Assembly (NCBI GenBank): GCA_023313575.1 | Contig: JAJTTP010000009.1 | Location: 992,001-1,056,000, forward strand | Direction: 5' to 3' | Length of the DNA: 64,000 bases | DNA from: Eutypella sp. D-1 | Taxonomy: Eukaryota > Ascomycota > Sordariomycetes > Xylariales > Diatrypaceae | Shown here: positions 1-11,580 of the stretch, piece by piece | Layout: every line of letters begins with the position of its first letter | How positions within the stretch are numbered: position 1 is the stretch's first letter | Position numbers and translations under genes: made by a program | Notes under the pieces: generated by a model | What the model was told of the DNA's origin: nothing | Databases searched by the model: none | The model's input: the letters and a program-made list of their open reading frames with translations, nothing else

Positions 1-1116
1 GGATGGTCGAAAGCTTCGGTCTGAACATGGCATCGGCCAGAGACGAGCGCATATATCTTTCTAAAGATGGTACATCCGGCCGAGGGAATTTGGATAACTC
101 TTCCGAGTAATCCCACCAGTTGATGGAGAGGAGGTACATGGCAGCAAGCAGTGGGGGTGAGAATTCCCGGTACGAGCGTTCGTATTTCTCCATGAAAATA
201 TCTTTCTGGAGAATCGGGAAACCCGGATGGACGACTTCGAAGTACAGGTCTATGAGGGTACGGCCGTGCGGTGATACGAGCCGCTCAATCTCGTCGACGT
301 CATTGGACTGGTGTTCATGACCGGGTGTCGCGTGGTCAGGAAGCAGCAAGAAGGTATCGTGTTCACTGATCTTTCTCAGTGTTCCCCGGGCTAAAAGACT
401 CTCATCTTGGGGGTCGAAAGGTGACAAATTTATCAACGACGGCTCGAAGTCGGTCGTTGGCCCGATGTATTGGCAATATCGGTCTTCTTGGAGACCCAAG
501 GTCCGTTTGAAAGAGGTCGGACCGCCGAAGTTGGCCATCTCTTCGATCAGGGAATTACTGGCAGTAGTACTTGACGGACTCGAGTGGGTTTGCTGCCGCC
601 GCCTCCAGTTATCAGGTAGTCTGGGCGAACTGGTTCGGCCAATGGCATGTCAGCAACCTTGACCGTCAGACTTACTTCCAAGCTTGGTGGAACGTGCAGC
701 AGGGTGATAAGAGGGCATGGGGGTCACCGAGAAGGGTCGGTAAGTACTCACCCTCTCTTCCCGCTGCGTTCGTTCAACAGATCCTGGGCAAGCTTCCTTT
801 TTCGAGTCTGGGGGCTCTGACTGATCAATGAACACTCGACGGCGAGGACCTGACAAGAAACGCAACCTTCCTCGTCATCGTTCACAACACAATTAATTCT
901 GCGGGAGAGGCATGCTGCGCAGAATGTGCTACTCCCGCTGAGAGAAGAGTCTGATTCACCTGGTGAATCATAACTATGCATACTTCCGAGTCCCGCGTCA
1001 ACGCTGGACCGGTTGCTACGATGGTAGTGGTCGTAACGAGCGGCATCGGCTTGTGATGGTTTAGGTGCAATAGCAATAGGAGCCGTTCTTGAGACGGGCT
1101 CACTTTGCCTAGGCAT
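1..1116 (-). CDS. Zn2Cys6 fungal transcription factor, C-terminus beyond window edge
   Basis: Nuclear DNA-binding regulator. Exons are complement(752..1116) and complement(<1..629), with a 122-bp intron (GTGAGT donor, phase 2) that keeps the frame. The ATG at 1116 is the first in frame. The six zinc-cluster cysteines are at residues 66, 69, 76, 85, 88 and 95 (CxxC-x6-C-x8-CxxC-x6-C), followed by a basic TRKRKL linker. In the second exon, motifs such as LIDLYFEVVHPGFPIL and LLAAMYLLSINWWDYS match the start of the fungal-specific transcription factor domain (middle homology region). About 331 residues are visible; such proteins usually have 600-900, so at least half is missing. The cluster lies unusually far from the start, after about 65 low-complexity residues. 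Its targets cannot be inferred, since the neighbour on the 5' side is 5.8 kb away. Confidence 0.9.
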
Positions 1117-4100
1117 AACTGGCGTCCAAGTAAGCTAGCGCAAGGAGGGACTAGACTTGTCGAGAGCCGTGTTATGACTTCTATAGGTTGCGAGGCTGGT
1201 AAGCCAGGATTGGCTTTGCTTGGGTACCAAGTTACGGCACAGCCGGGCCTCTCTGGCTGTAATCCCACCAGATGAAATGAGGTAACTACCTACTTAGTAT
1301 ACGACGTCACAACAAAAGCAGTGACGGGAAATTTCTCTCCCAACGAACAACTCACGCCGCTGAAACGGGGCGTCGAGAAACTGCAGGAAGAGGTGATAAG
1401 AATCTTGCCAGCACCGGGGGATCTCCAAGGTCCGGGGGGGGGGGGGTCAACTAGAACTTTGGCGGGCCAGATAAGGATGTAATAACTTGGCTGAAGAGAT
1501 ACTTGAGGGGGAAAGGCTGGGCAAAGGGCCAACAGCCAACTAGCAACGGTCCCGTACTGCAGTATATGCTAAACGGGTGTAACCATGTAGTGGTCGATAT
1601 GTATGTCTTATCTCAAAGTGGTCCCCGGGATGGGACGATATCGATCCGTAAAGAAAACGAGCCCTGCCGATGCCGATGACAAGTCGCCACGCGTGGGTAA
1701 TAATGCAGACCCTTGGAAGGGCGCCCGGGACCAAGACCACGATAAGCCAATAACCAGTCCGAGATATACGGTAGGGAAGCCGGTTCCAGGCAGGGCGGTG
1801 ACAATACTAGGTAATGATAGAGACCAGGATGAGATGAGCTTGGCTTATCGGCGTCATTGAGACCCGAGTTCCTTTCGCTATAATGCCTGATTTGTTCAAC
1901 CCGGACGGGACGGGACCGGGGAGAAACTCGGGATGACTGAAAGAGAAGGGGTACAAAGTAGGGAGAGAAACACGACGTCGTAATAAAGAAGAAGTAGGTG
2001 ATAGATAATGGGATATTTAGTATGTAAATGCGAAGATCCGGCCTTAAGGAAGGGGACACGGGGGAATGGCTATATGAATTATGTATGGCTTGCAACGCTA
2101 AGTTATGGGGGTTCGGGCGGATAGAAGAGCCGACGAAACATGTAGGTCAAGACTTCCCGAAGGATGACGATGACGGGGTCCGGCGTCCGGGGTCTATGGG
2201 GGTCTCTAGAGCCTGGGCTAGAGCCTCTACAGTCTATTCCGAGGTATGCTGTCGTCCCGATTCAGCTGAACATCCCAGTTGAGCATCCCAGTTGAACGTT
2301 CCAGTTTCCTCTCTCTCTCTCTGACCCTTATCAACTTTTCTTCTTTTCTCCTTTCTTTTCCTTTCTTTCCTTGGCCTATGTGATATATATATTATAACCC
2401 CGGAGGGGATGTTATATGTAAGGGGTGCGGGGTGGCAAACGACGGCTACTTTACGTATTGCCAAAAGAAGAAGGATAGGTTAAGTAACTGATAAACGAGA
2501 AAGTTGGGAGGCGTGGTGGTATTTCTTATGCAGCTCTTTAGTACCTAGTATTCATTCTCCAGACCTGGAGTCTTTTTTTTTTTAACTTGTCCATGCAAGA
2601 AGTGGATATGGGTAGTCCGGTAAGTAAAAAGTAGATAGGTACTTGAAGAAGGGGAAGATATATCACGTAGGTAGTGTGGCCAGTCAAGCCAGTTTGCCCA
2701 GGTGTATGGAAAGTTCTTGTAAGAAAGTCCGTGATACATACAGGTGTAACTGATGTAACTGATGTATTCGATACTTTCTTATCCCTTCCAAGGTTTCCAC
2801 CTTACCAGGTAGGTACATAGATAGTATCTTGGGTATCTGGGTATGCGTAGATAATGCTACAATCCTTACAATTACCACATTACAAACGGCGATCAGCCTG
2901 GGGTTAGGGGACCGCCAGTCTGGGCACCGCCGCCGACACTGCATACAGGTACATTGAACCCAGGTTGTTATACCACTAAGTAGGCGGCTAGATACCTAGG
3001 AAGGTAGGTTATCCCAGGCTGGCCAGGTTGTTACAGAACTGATAGATGTTTTAGGGCCAATGGTATCGGATCGATTGATAACCTTATCTTCAACTCAATA
3101 ATAATAACTACATGTAATCAAAGTTTGGAGCCCCATACTTTTGGAAAAACGCTCTTAGGCATATTTAGTTAGTAACTGTGAACTAGTCTGAAGTCTGACA
3201 TGTACAAGTCCGGGTATTATCTATGATCTACTTATACTTAGGTGAGTATGGTATAAAAGTATTATTAGGTAGATTAGGTAGTATTATCTTTTTCTCTCTA
3301 AGGTTGAAGCTATATTCATGATTGATGGGTCCATGATTGTAAGTGCATTACAACCACTACTACCCGACCTACCTACTTACTACATATACCTACCTATGTA
3401 GGTACCTCGCTACTACCTACATACAGTATGCACCCAGGTAATAAATTAAGATGGGATATGTAGGCAAGCGGGCCTCCTCGATTTATATGAACATTGACTG
3501 ACTGGAAATGGATTAGTTGCCCGAATCCATCTTCCAGGTAGGTAGGTACCCACGTGCAAACGGGGTAATGTATACCTGCTTTGGTAGGCTCGCTAGAACT
3601 GGATACCTACCTAGGTAGGCAGTATAATGTTACCATCCATTATATTCCAAGGTTGCCTTCTTCAAGGTAGTCGATTCCGAGAGGGCTGGCCGGGCCCTCC
3701 CTGGTCGATCGAGGTTCCAGGGTTCCAAGCTTCTGAATTGAATTTGGTGTTTCTTTATTGACCAAAGGATTTAGTCGTTTATAGTACCTGGAGGTAACCC
3801 TCAAGCGGACGGATCTTTCATCCCCTAGGTGGTGTAAGTGATTGATGGTCGGTAGTGGTCGGTGGTAGTCGGTGATATTTTCACCTAAATATGTTTTTAC
3901 TTAAGTCATACTTGAATACAATCACGTGTAAATCATGGATGAGAAATAATTAGCGCGCGCACCTTTGACAACAGCTTTCACCATTCATCGGAACTTGCCC
4001 CGATATATCTGATAGGTATATATGTATCTCCATAGATGTATCATCTCGGGGCAGCAAGGCAGGCCAGGGTTCCATCAAATCCTCCTCTTTCTCTCCGTTC

Positions 4101-6950
4101 TCCTCCTCCTCCACCCGGCCGCTACTGTCAGATAGCGACATAAACGAGATAAAACGTACGTACAACTTATATAGCTACTACGTAACTTACCTTTGTTCCT
4201 ACATAATAGATAGATATACCCATAGATAGAATCTCCGCCGCCAAGCCTGTCCAAGCCTCCTGCGGCGGCATCATCTACCATTTCGAATGCGGCACATGCG
4301 GACCCTCTCTTATCTCCCCATGCGTTCATAGGCCGATGCGGCGCACAGGGACGGGGCATGGCTTGAGGACAGCACACGAACTATTACCAAATAAAAACGA
4401 TTCGCTTCCGGGATCTCCCTATGGCCCCAACTTCCTCTAACGTAAGCGTAGGGCGCGACCTCCCCCCCCCTCTTCAACTGCCCCCCGGGGACGGTCTGCC
4501 CGAGTCAAGATATGCCGGCGCAACCACCCGAGAACTACGTACATGCTTGCGCGCATTGCCAAGGACAAAAGGGCTATGGCGGCTCCTGAATTACCCTTGG
4601 CTCCTTAGTATGCAGTCTTATCTATGTAGGTGGTTTATATATATACTACCGTAGTACGTACGACTAGTGGAAGGGTCTCTGTTTTTTCCAACTAGAACCA
4701 CTCGCTCGCTCCAATGGCAAAAGCGGTGGCTGAGATGGGGAACTTTCCAAAAAGACTCATTGATCGCTCTTCCTGGTGCGGCCGAATCAGGAGCGCAAGG
4801 ACACTGTCGGTCGGGCGGTTATTGAACCGAATAATTTGCTGTTCCGAAAGACAGAAACTCCCGGCCCGGGGTAGCATTCCGCCTTGTCTCGAGAGGAGGT
4901 TCCTCCAAGCCTATCTTTACTAGTTCAGCCCGGATACTCTGGAAACCCCCCGGGATCTTCGTTTTGGAGGTGAGAGGCAAGGTGTGTGTCTGTGCACGAG
5001 GTATATAGGAGGCGAGGCCGAAGTTGGTATTTTTTGGGATGAGATCTAGCATATGTAGATATCTTGCTTGGTCCAGTTGGCCATCTCACCAACGCATTCT
5101 AGAATCTGCAATGCGGCGAACCCCGGTTTTAGGCTAATCAATTCGCAGTCTCGGCGCCCGGTGTACGGAGTTGTTGAAATGAGGCGACAATTAAAAAAAT
5201 AGATATATAAATAAAACAACAAAGGAAATGGTCAGGGCCAAGCCGCACGCACGGCATGCGACTCGCATCTCGATCGTAACGAGATTTTTCCTTTCTTTTT
5301 GAGAAATACCATGCCGGATAGACTGCAACACCCCCTTATACACATTATACGAGCCCAAGTACTAAGTACCTGAGAAGCATGCATGCAGGCGTGTACAGGG
5401 TCGGGGCTGGCAATCTGGTATCTGACATTGGACCCCCACAGAACCCCGCGAGTGCGGGATCATACGCGGGTGGTAGGAGTCGGATGTATGCGGTGTACAT
5501 ATGTACCTAGGAGGTATATATATCAACACACACGTACGTATACCGTGGACACGCATGTAACCGCCGAACGGAAACGGCCGATGTCTGCCCGTCCCGCGCC
5601 CCGGACCACTCCTGCCATCCTCCATTCTCTACCTTCACGTGTACTTCCAAGGTTTTATGTATGCATAGGGGTTTTCCTATAACCGCCAAGTCACCCAAAC
5701 ATATGTCGACCAGGAGATTCTCGTCCTTTCAAGCATAGTAGTCATAATCAAATAATAAGTTAATCATTAGGATTACCTATTAAATACCTGACCCATTGGG
5801 TAGGTAGGTAGACAGACAGGTAGGTTTCTAATTTGCGGATACGCTTCTAGTATATCGAAACCATGTATGGTTCTCTGCCGTGAAAGTAAAGGGCTCCCCA
5901 AGCCAAACCTCCTAATATCGAGAGTTTCCTCTCTAGAAAGAAAGACGCGCTGCCAACAACATACTTCGTACATCCCCATGTGGGGGTAAAAATGAAACGC
6001 AGCGGACACCCCATCCCTTTTTTTGCAAGCTGACAGAGGCTATTCCTGAGTGTAGAGTCCGTTCAGAGAGATACCCTTCATGACAGCCTCGCCCTCTTCC
6101 GTGCACGATTCCCCTTGGCACGGCTGGCACGGCCAGTTCGACCGTACAACCATTTCCCGTAGGTGTGAAGCCGCGGGTGGGGGAGCGAACATGCTCGAGT
6201 GGCCCTGCATAAAACGCGAGTGGTGAACAAATCGAATATACGTAACATATGCGTTGTCTCCCAGTGCCACCAAGATTTATCTTTCCCCCATGGTATGGCG
6301 ACTGGAGCTTAGGGAAATAAGCATACGCTAAGCGCGTCGCAGATGAATCAAGGCTTCGTGATACAGAGGGTGACGAATACGCTGATCTCAGAATGGAGTA
6401 TATGGCCCGTCGTTTGAAAAATGTACGCTGATCCCGGACTCTGACGTTGGGTTGACCATCTGGGTGTAGATGGGTAGAACCTCCCTTATAGGGGGAGGCG
6501 CAACCAACGCTTCCTACACGCAAGGATGACACGGGTATGACACTAGCCCAAATGCCAATAGGGCTTGGCCGCTAGCTATCAACGGGACAAGACAGGCATC
6601 TGGATCGGTTAGTTTCTGTTGTTTCAGTGCAGAGCTGAACTGTTCATGGCGGCCAGCTGCATATGGCTCTAAGTCTCCCTATGGCTGCAGGGGTTGGGAG
6701 TTGGCAGGAGGGAGATTGAGGGTCATCGGGACAGCAAGCGACTTCATGCACAAGGACATGAGTGAAAGGCCAAGTCTCAATGTTAAGAATGCAAAATTCA
6801 ATACCATTGACCCCAACACATCTAGATGCGTGTCTTAATTCAGCCGCGCCAGGCGTCACCTGGCGCCTGCTAGCTTCGCATGGTGGGGGGAGGGAATATG
6901 CCTCATCCTCGCACCTCAGATCTAGCGGACTCCCTTCTAGATCTTCCCAT
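1117..6950. other. 5.8-kb intergenic region, no gene seen
   Basis: I find no domain-bearing frame on either strand; the open frames here are short and lack recognisable motifs. The region holds a 13-G run at 1434-1446, three imperfect copies of a 14-bp unit (CCCAGTTGA type) at about 2264-2306, a CT run at 2309-2322, and many TAGGTAGG/CCTACCTA blocks between about 2630 and 3620. It should contain the promoter of the zinc-cluster gene on its left and the TCO89 3' UTR on its right. Confidence 0.6.
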
Positions 6951-8912
6951 TCAGTCCTGGCTTGCGCTGAACTCCATCGGGCTCTTATCCCACAGGTTCC
7001 GTAGTAAAGTAGACACGCCGTCATCGTCCCCGTTGACAAAGCTCGCCCCACTTAAATGATCGTGTGCTCTTTCGTCTTGAGCATCGAAGCTGGAACCGGC
7101 GCCGTTTGTTCTAATAGACGTCGACCGTCGGGGGGTGGTTGGCCTCGATCTGTAGTCCCCATAACTCTGGCTGAGATGGTAATTACCGGGGCCGCTTAAG
7201 TCCGATGGTCTGCCGTTGTGGCCCATTCCGTTGGGCCCGTTCTGCTGCGGTATGCGCCGTTGCTTCTGATTGACGGGCATCCGGGATAGACGCGATATGG
7301 ACCTGGCAATCGGATTCTGGTAGCGCCGGACGACCAAATACTCCATTCCGGTTCGCTCAAGCAACTTGCCAATGCGCGGGTCGCGATTGTCGTAACTGCT
7401 ACCGCCGACTAGAGGACTGACACCAGAGAGGACGCCGGCGGCTCCCCCGGCTTGGGCTGGCTCGATACTTGAGCTTGCGCGCTGCAGGTTCAATTTCTGC
7501 TGAGTGCGGGATTTCTCGGCAGGCTGGGCTCTGTAGACGGATCGCCTTGTCCGGGGAGCAAGGGCACTGTCACCTTCGTCATCAGACAAAGCGTTCTGGT
7601 GCTCCTGGTCTAAGTTTCCCATAGACCTTGGCCGTCTCATGGAGTCGGAGGCATGGGTGGGGGATCGGGTGGGGGTGCAGAAGGAACCGGGTTCGGCGCT
7701 TGGACCAGAACCATTGACAAAACGCGAGGTGAGTTCATCACCACCGCTCCCAACAAGCGTCGTGTTCTTGGGGGTTCCATAAAGACTTGGGGGGCCGCGG
7801 CGTGATCCCGGGGAGCTGGGATTGGGTCGTACAGAAGCAGTTTCGGCGGACATTTTGGGTGGTGCGCCGGAGGACGGGGCTCTTCCAAGTAGTCTTGATG
7901 TTATGTATTCTCTGTGTTGGACCGTTGCGGGATCGATGGGGGGTTGGTGTTTGGTTGGAGTATAAGGTCGCGAAGGGTGGCTTCCTCCTGATTCGTTCTC
8001 GTCGTCTTCGTGATTATTGTCGTGCTCGTCGTCGTCGCCGTCGTCGTCGTCGCGGCCGCGTGATTCTTCTTTAGTAGTAGAGGACTGACCGGGGCTCACA
8101 AGAGAACCGCGTCTCGATAAGTATGGAGACGCGCTGTTACTGGCGTCGACCCACTCGTCTTCATGGGTGTCGTCGTCGTCGAGACCGTCAATATCGTCGC
8201 CGAGATCAAAATGAACCTGGCTCCTAGCACCCTTCAATTTATGGAGGTCTCTGTGAGATGGCGATTGGTTGAGATTCGTAGAAGACTTGGGTCGTTTAGT
8301 TATCTCGGCGTGGGATCGGTTTCGCTTCCCAGCAAGGCCGAGACTGGAATGGGATGAATTCTTCTTAAGAACGGCGGTAGAAGAGGACTGGCGTGGAAGT
8401 TTGATGCCTTCTGAGGTAGCGCGGCGATGATGTTTGCTGTTATGTTGATTCTGTTGGTTGTGCTGCTGCTGCTGCTGTAGTTGCTGCTGCTGTAATTGTT
8501 GCTGTTGTTGTAGCTGTTGTTGATGTTGTTGAAGGAGATTGGCCAAAGCGACAGGTCGGTCTGGTGAAGATGAGGATTGTTGTCGTCGGTTCAATTTCTT
8601 GGAGGATGGTACTCGAGCATGTAAACGACTACTACTACCGCCACCACCGCCTACAGCGAACTGTGGGAGTACATGATGATGATGTGTGTTTAGATGCGCC
8701 TGACCGTGTCTCGGATTTTTGGAGCCGGTACGCTGCTGATGAAGCTGGGCAGTTGCTGACGTGTTGGTATTGTTGGTATTATTGGATTTATTGGCATTGT
8801 TGGTGTGGTCGCTCAGCTGAGACGCCCCCGTGTTGTGGCGGCTCAGAGTTGGCCTTTTTGATTGGACCATCGGGGTGCCATTGTTGCTGACCTTGTTCAC
8901 AGCAGAATTCAT
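6951..8912 (-). CDS. TCO89: TORC1 subunit TCO89-like protein
   Basis: Fungal-specific subunit of the TORC1 growth-control kinase complex at the vacuolar membrane. Single exon, 653 residues. The open frame continues upstream to 9071, but only from a GTG codon; the ATG at 8912 is the first in frame. Family hallmarks are SKRPTLSRHNT near residue 18, ITSRLLGRAPS at 337-347, RTQQKLNLQRASSSIEP at 469-485, and MEYLVVRRYQNPIARS from 523. The rest is low-complexity: a polyglutamine stretch at about 128-150, and acidic Asp/Glu runs at about 245-255 and 287-310. The C-terminal end, LLRNLWDKSPMEFSASQD, looks like a conserved tail. The length is typical of filamentous fungal orthologues. The polyQ codons form a CAG/CAA tract at 8458-8531 that may vary in length between strains. 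Confidence 0.88.
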   Translation of the reverse strand: MNSAVNKVSNNGTPMVQSKRPTLSRHNTGASQLSDHTNNANKSNNTNNTNTSATAQLHQQRTGSKNPRHGQAHLNTHHHHVLPQFAVGGGGGSSSRLHARVPSSKKLNRRQQSSSSPDRPVALANLLQQHQQQLQQQQQLQQQQLQQQQQHNQQNQHNSKHHRRATSEGIKLPRQSSSTAVLKKNSSHSSLGLAGKRNRSHAEITKRPKSSTNLNQSPSHRDLHKLKGARSQVHFDLGDDIDGLDDDDTHEDEWVDASNSASPYLSRRGSLVSPGQSSTTKEESRGRDDDDGDDDEHDNNHEDDENESGGSHPSRPYTPTKHQPPIDPATVQHREYITSRLLGRAPSSGAPPKMSAETASVRPNPSSPGSRRGPPSLYGTPKNTTLVGSGGDELTSRFVNGSGPSAEPGSFCTPTRSPTHASDSMRRPRSMGNLDQEHQNALSDDEGDSALAPRTRRSVYRAQPAEKSRTQQKLNLQRASSSIEPAQAGGAAGVLSGVSPLVGGSSYDNRDPRIGKLLERTGMEYLVVRRYQNPIARSISRLSRMPVNQKQRRIPQQNGPNGMGHNGRPSDLSGPGNYHLSQSYGDYRSRPTTPRRSTSIRTNGAGSSFDAQDERAHDHLSGASFVNGDDDGVSTLLRNLWDKSPMEFSASQD

Positions 8913-9850
8913 GGTAGCAGCGGTACAGTGACAGGCATTAGTTGGGCAGTTGGGGTCGTGGTGGTAAATGGAATAATCAATCCAAGAGGTTCCGGGGGGG
9001 TTCGTCCGTCGTCCCTCTGTGGTGGCCAAGGGGCGGCTTTCAAAGGGGGGGTGAGAAGAAGCAGGGAACACGTCTAGGTCTACCTTGCTTTTTTTTCGTC
9101 TTCTTTTTTTCTTTCTCCTTCCCTGTCCTCGATGATGTTAGTTTACGTTCCGATTACCTGTAATGTTGGTGATGTGTGGTTAGGTATGCGGTGGTATTGA
9201 TATAATGTGGTATGGCGCGGATGTAGAATGTGTGTGTGTGTGTGGAAGGGATGGAGAATACTACCTAAAGTGGAATGATTGATAACTTGGGAAATGCAGC
9301 CCTGGTGGTAGGCGGTAGGCAAGGCAGTTTGGCAGGTAACCTTCCAATACCTACCTAAGTACCCTACTTGTAGCCTAAGTATGGACTTGTACGTAGGTGA
9401 TACCTATCTAATTTAACGTTAGCCAGCTGGCTCTTGTATACTTACTACTACCTCCTACGCTCAAAGAAAAAGTGGATGTGCTGTAGTAAAAGCTATAGCG
9501 CTATAGGCTACTATTAATATCCCCTGCCCCGGAGGTAGGTACCTAGGTATCTATATACATACCTACCTAGGCAGGTACATATATGTGCATACAAATATCA
9601 TAACAATATCTTGTACCCACTACATCTTCATCTTGATATAAAGTTACCCCACTCCATGTCAGCCAACTCCATACCGAGGTGTAATACAATAATACTACAT
9701 AGGTACCTATGGTAAGGGGGCTTGCCTCAGGTAGTAAATATATCAACTGTAAATATATCATCAACTTACTTAAATACCTAACCTTACGACGCAAGTTTCA
9801 ATCTCAGTGTCTCCCACTCCCGAGGTCCCTGCCGCTCTCATCAACAGGAC
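8913..9850. other. Intergenic: TCO89 promoter side and 3' flank of the GMC pseudogene
   Basis: No coding region seen. It holds a pyrimidine-rich stretch at 9088-9127, a GT run at 9229-9244, and TAGGTAGG palindromes at about 9345-9380 and 9532-9580. The pyrimidine-rich stretch reads as a purine-rich leader for the minus-strand TCO89 gene. Confidence 0.5.
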
Positions 9851-11580
9851 TCAGGAATTAATTTCCCCTGACTCCTGTGCGATCATAAAAGCAGCTTGCT
9901 CCGCCAGCGCGTATACCGGCGCCTGGAGATGCGCACCCCTGGCGATTGGGAAAATGGATGCATCAACTATTCGTAGGTTCTCCACCCCTTTCACCTTGAG
10001 ATCCGCGCCCACAACCTTACCCATAGAGCAAGAACTCGAGCCGTGGAAACTTGATCTTTTTTTTGTCACATTTCACAGCACGTGTTAGTTCATGTACTAT
10101 AGACTCCGTAATGATCTGCTTCATGAAAGATGACGTCATCACTTACATCGCATGTGTTCGGACCCTTCTGTCCAAGGCCCAGGGTAGTATCGCCAGTCAT
10201 GACTACCGTGAGGTTTCGCATAGTAGTTCTCCATACATATTTTTCTACCTGGGTGGCGACGTAGTTGGGGTCGAGCAGTGGTTCCTTGGAGGAGTCTTTG
10301 GATACGATCGAGACCCTTCCTCGTGATGTTGGCTTCAACGACACGATCATGGTGCCGACATGCTTCCCGCTTGGCTGTAGGGGTGGGACCTCAGTGTAGA
10401 TGGTCGCCGTCTCTATAAGCGAGAACTCGTACTTGAGGAGGGAGTGGTCTTCATTGACTGCTCCCTCATCGGCAGCGATGGCAGCTCGTAACTCCTTTTC
10501 CGGAACAGGAGCATTAGTGGTGTAGGTAATCGGAACTCTGCTTGCGAACTGCGGCTCCTGGAAAAGAGTGTTAGAAGACTCTAGTGTGTATTCCTCAGAA
10601 GGATCTTTAAGACGCCAGTTGAAGGGCAAGATCATGTGGTAATTGAAATTGTTGCAACTTCAGCGTTCTCCAGGATAATATCAATCCCATCCTGCTGTAG
10701 AATATCCTTAAGGCCGGTACCTGAGATCATCAGGATCTAAGAGCTCTTGTACGCTCCGGCGCATAAGATGACCTCTTTCTTGGCGCTGTGCTCGGTCCCA
10801 TTTGCCAGCCGGACGCCAGTAGCGCGGACACTGCCCGTGGTATCGAAGATGATAGACCTGACTATGATGTCCGTTAGCACAGTGACGCGGTCCAGGGAAT
10901 GAACAGCACAGGACACTTGGCGCGCGCCTTGGTTTCTATTTTCGTTAAAGTGGCTGATCCCCAGCATCTTCCCGGCGTTGGCATCGTACGCCGGCAGTGT
11001 CTCTAGACCGAACTCGTTCCATGACTTCTCGACTTGGCTATCCAGCGGGAAAGCACGGCCAGTGGACTGTGGAGATTGAATAGTGAAATTCCCGTCCACA
11101 CCATGGTGATAGAGATTCTGGTTGTTGTGCCATTTCTCCGTTTGGCGGAAATACGGTAGCTGGCCATCATAGCTCCAGCGTTTGTCCCCGACTACTTCAG
11201 ACCAGTGCTCGAAGTCGCCCCGGGTACCACGTATCCATCCGCCTAATTCATTGTGAGCTCGATAGCATAGAACTTGGGCATGCATCGTTTAACTCACAGC
11301 TATTCACCACGCTACTCCCACCAAGTGCCCGCCCAGCGATGAGTGGAATTCGGCGACCATCCAAGGCCGGCTGAGCGTCCGTTCGGAAGCTCCAGTTAAA
11401 TTTGCCTATGATGGCACTGAGATCCTGGGAATAGAGGATGTCGGTTCAGTTGCTGACATCGGGTCCCGCCTCGACAACGAGAATCTGTGAAGATTCCACA
11501 TACTCGGAAAGACGAATAGCGACCACGGAACCAGCGGTCCCACCGCCAACGATGATGTAGTCCCAGGAATTGGATGGCAT
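9851..11580 (-). pseudogene. GMC-family FAD oxidoreductase, multiply disrupted
   Basis: Remnant of a glucose-methanol-choline oxidoreductase (flavoenzyme oxidising alcohols, sugars or aryl alcohols). Collinear family motifs run from the ATG at 11580 to the stop at 9851: the FAD dinucleotide motif DYIIVGGGTAGSVVAIRL, then VVEAGP, GGSSVVNS, WIRGTRGDFEHW, KEVILCAGAYKS, SSFHGSSSCSMGKVV (first catalytic His region) and ARGAHLQAPVYALAEQAA. A normal intron at 11243-11297 (55 bp) joins GGSSVVNSC to GWIRGT. Lesions: TGA at 11446-11448 just after VEAGPDVSN; TAG at 10737-10739 where the family has SPQIL; a 1-nt loss near 10654 that shifts the GxNxxxH region; and a stop plus frame change around 10060-10092. 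The span corresponds to about 560 residues, close to a full-length enzyme, so this is recent decay and not a fragment. Both nonsense codons fit C-to-T changes. Confidence 0.85.
11243..11297 (-). other. Intact 55-bp intron inside the GMC pseudogene
   Basis: The donor GTGAGT, a CTCAC branch site and the TTAG acceptor are all preserved. Splicing gives the family motif NSCGWIRGTRGDFEHW in frame. This shows that the copy derives from genomic DNA and not from a processed transcript. Confidence 0.75.

Noticed and set aside
1613..2095. 160-residue minus-strand frame
   Set aside because: Tyr/Ser/Pro-rich, no motif, no splice partner; lies in repeat-rich spacer.
5933..6532. 199-residue minus-strand frame
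   Set aside because: No recognisable domain, signal or codon pattern; no supporting splice structure.
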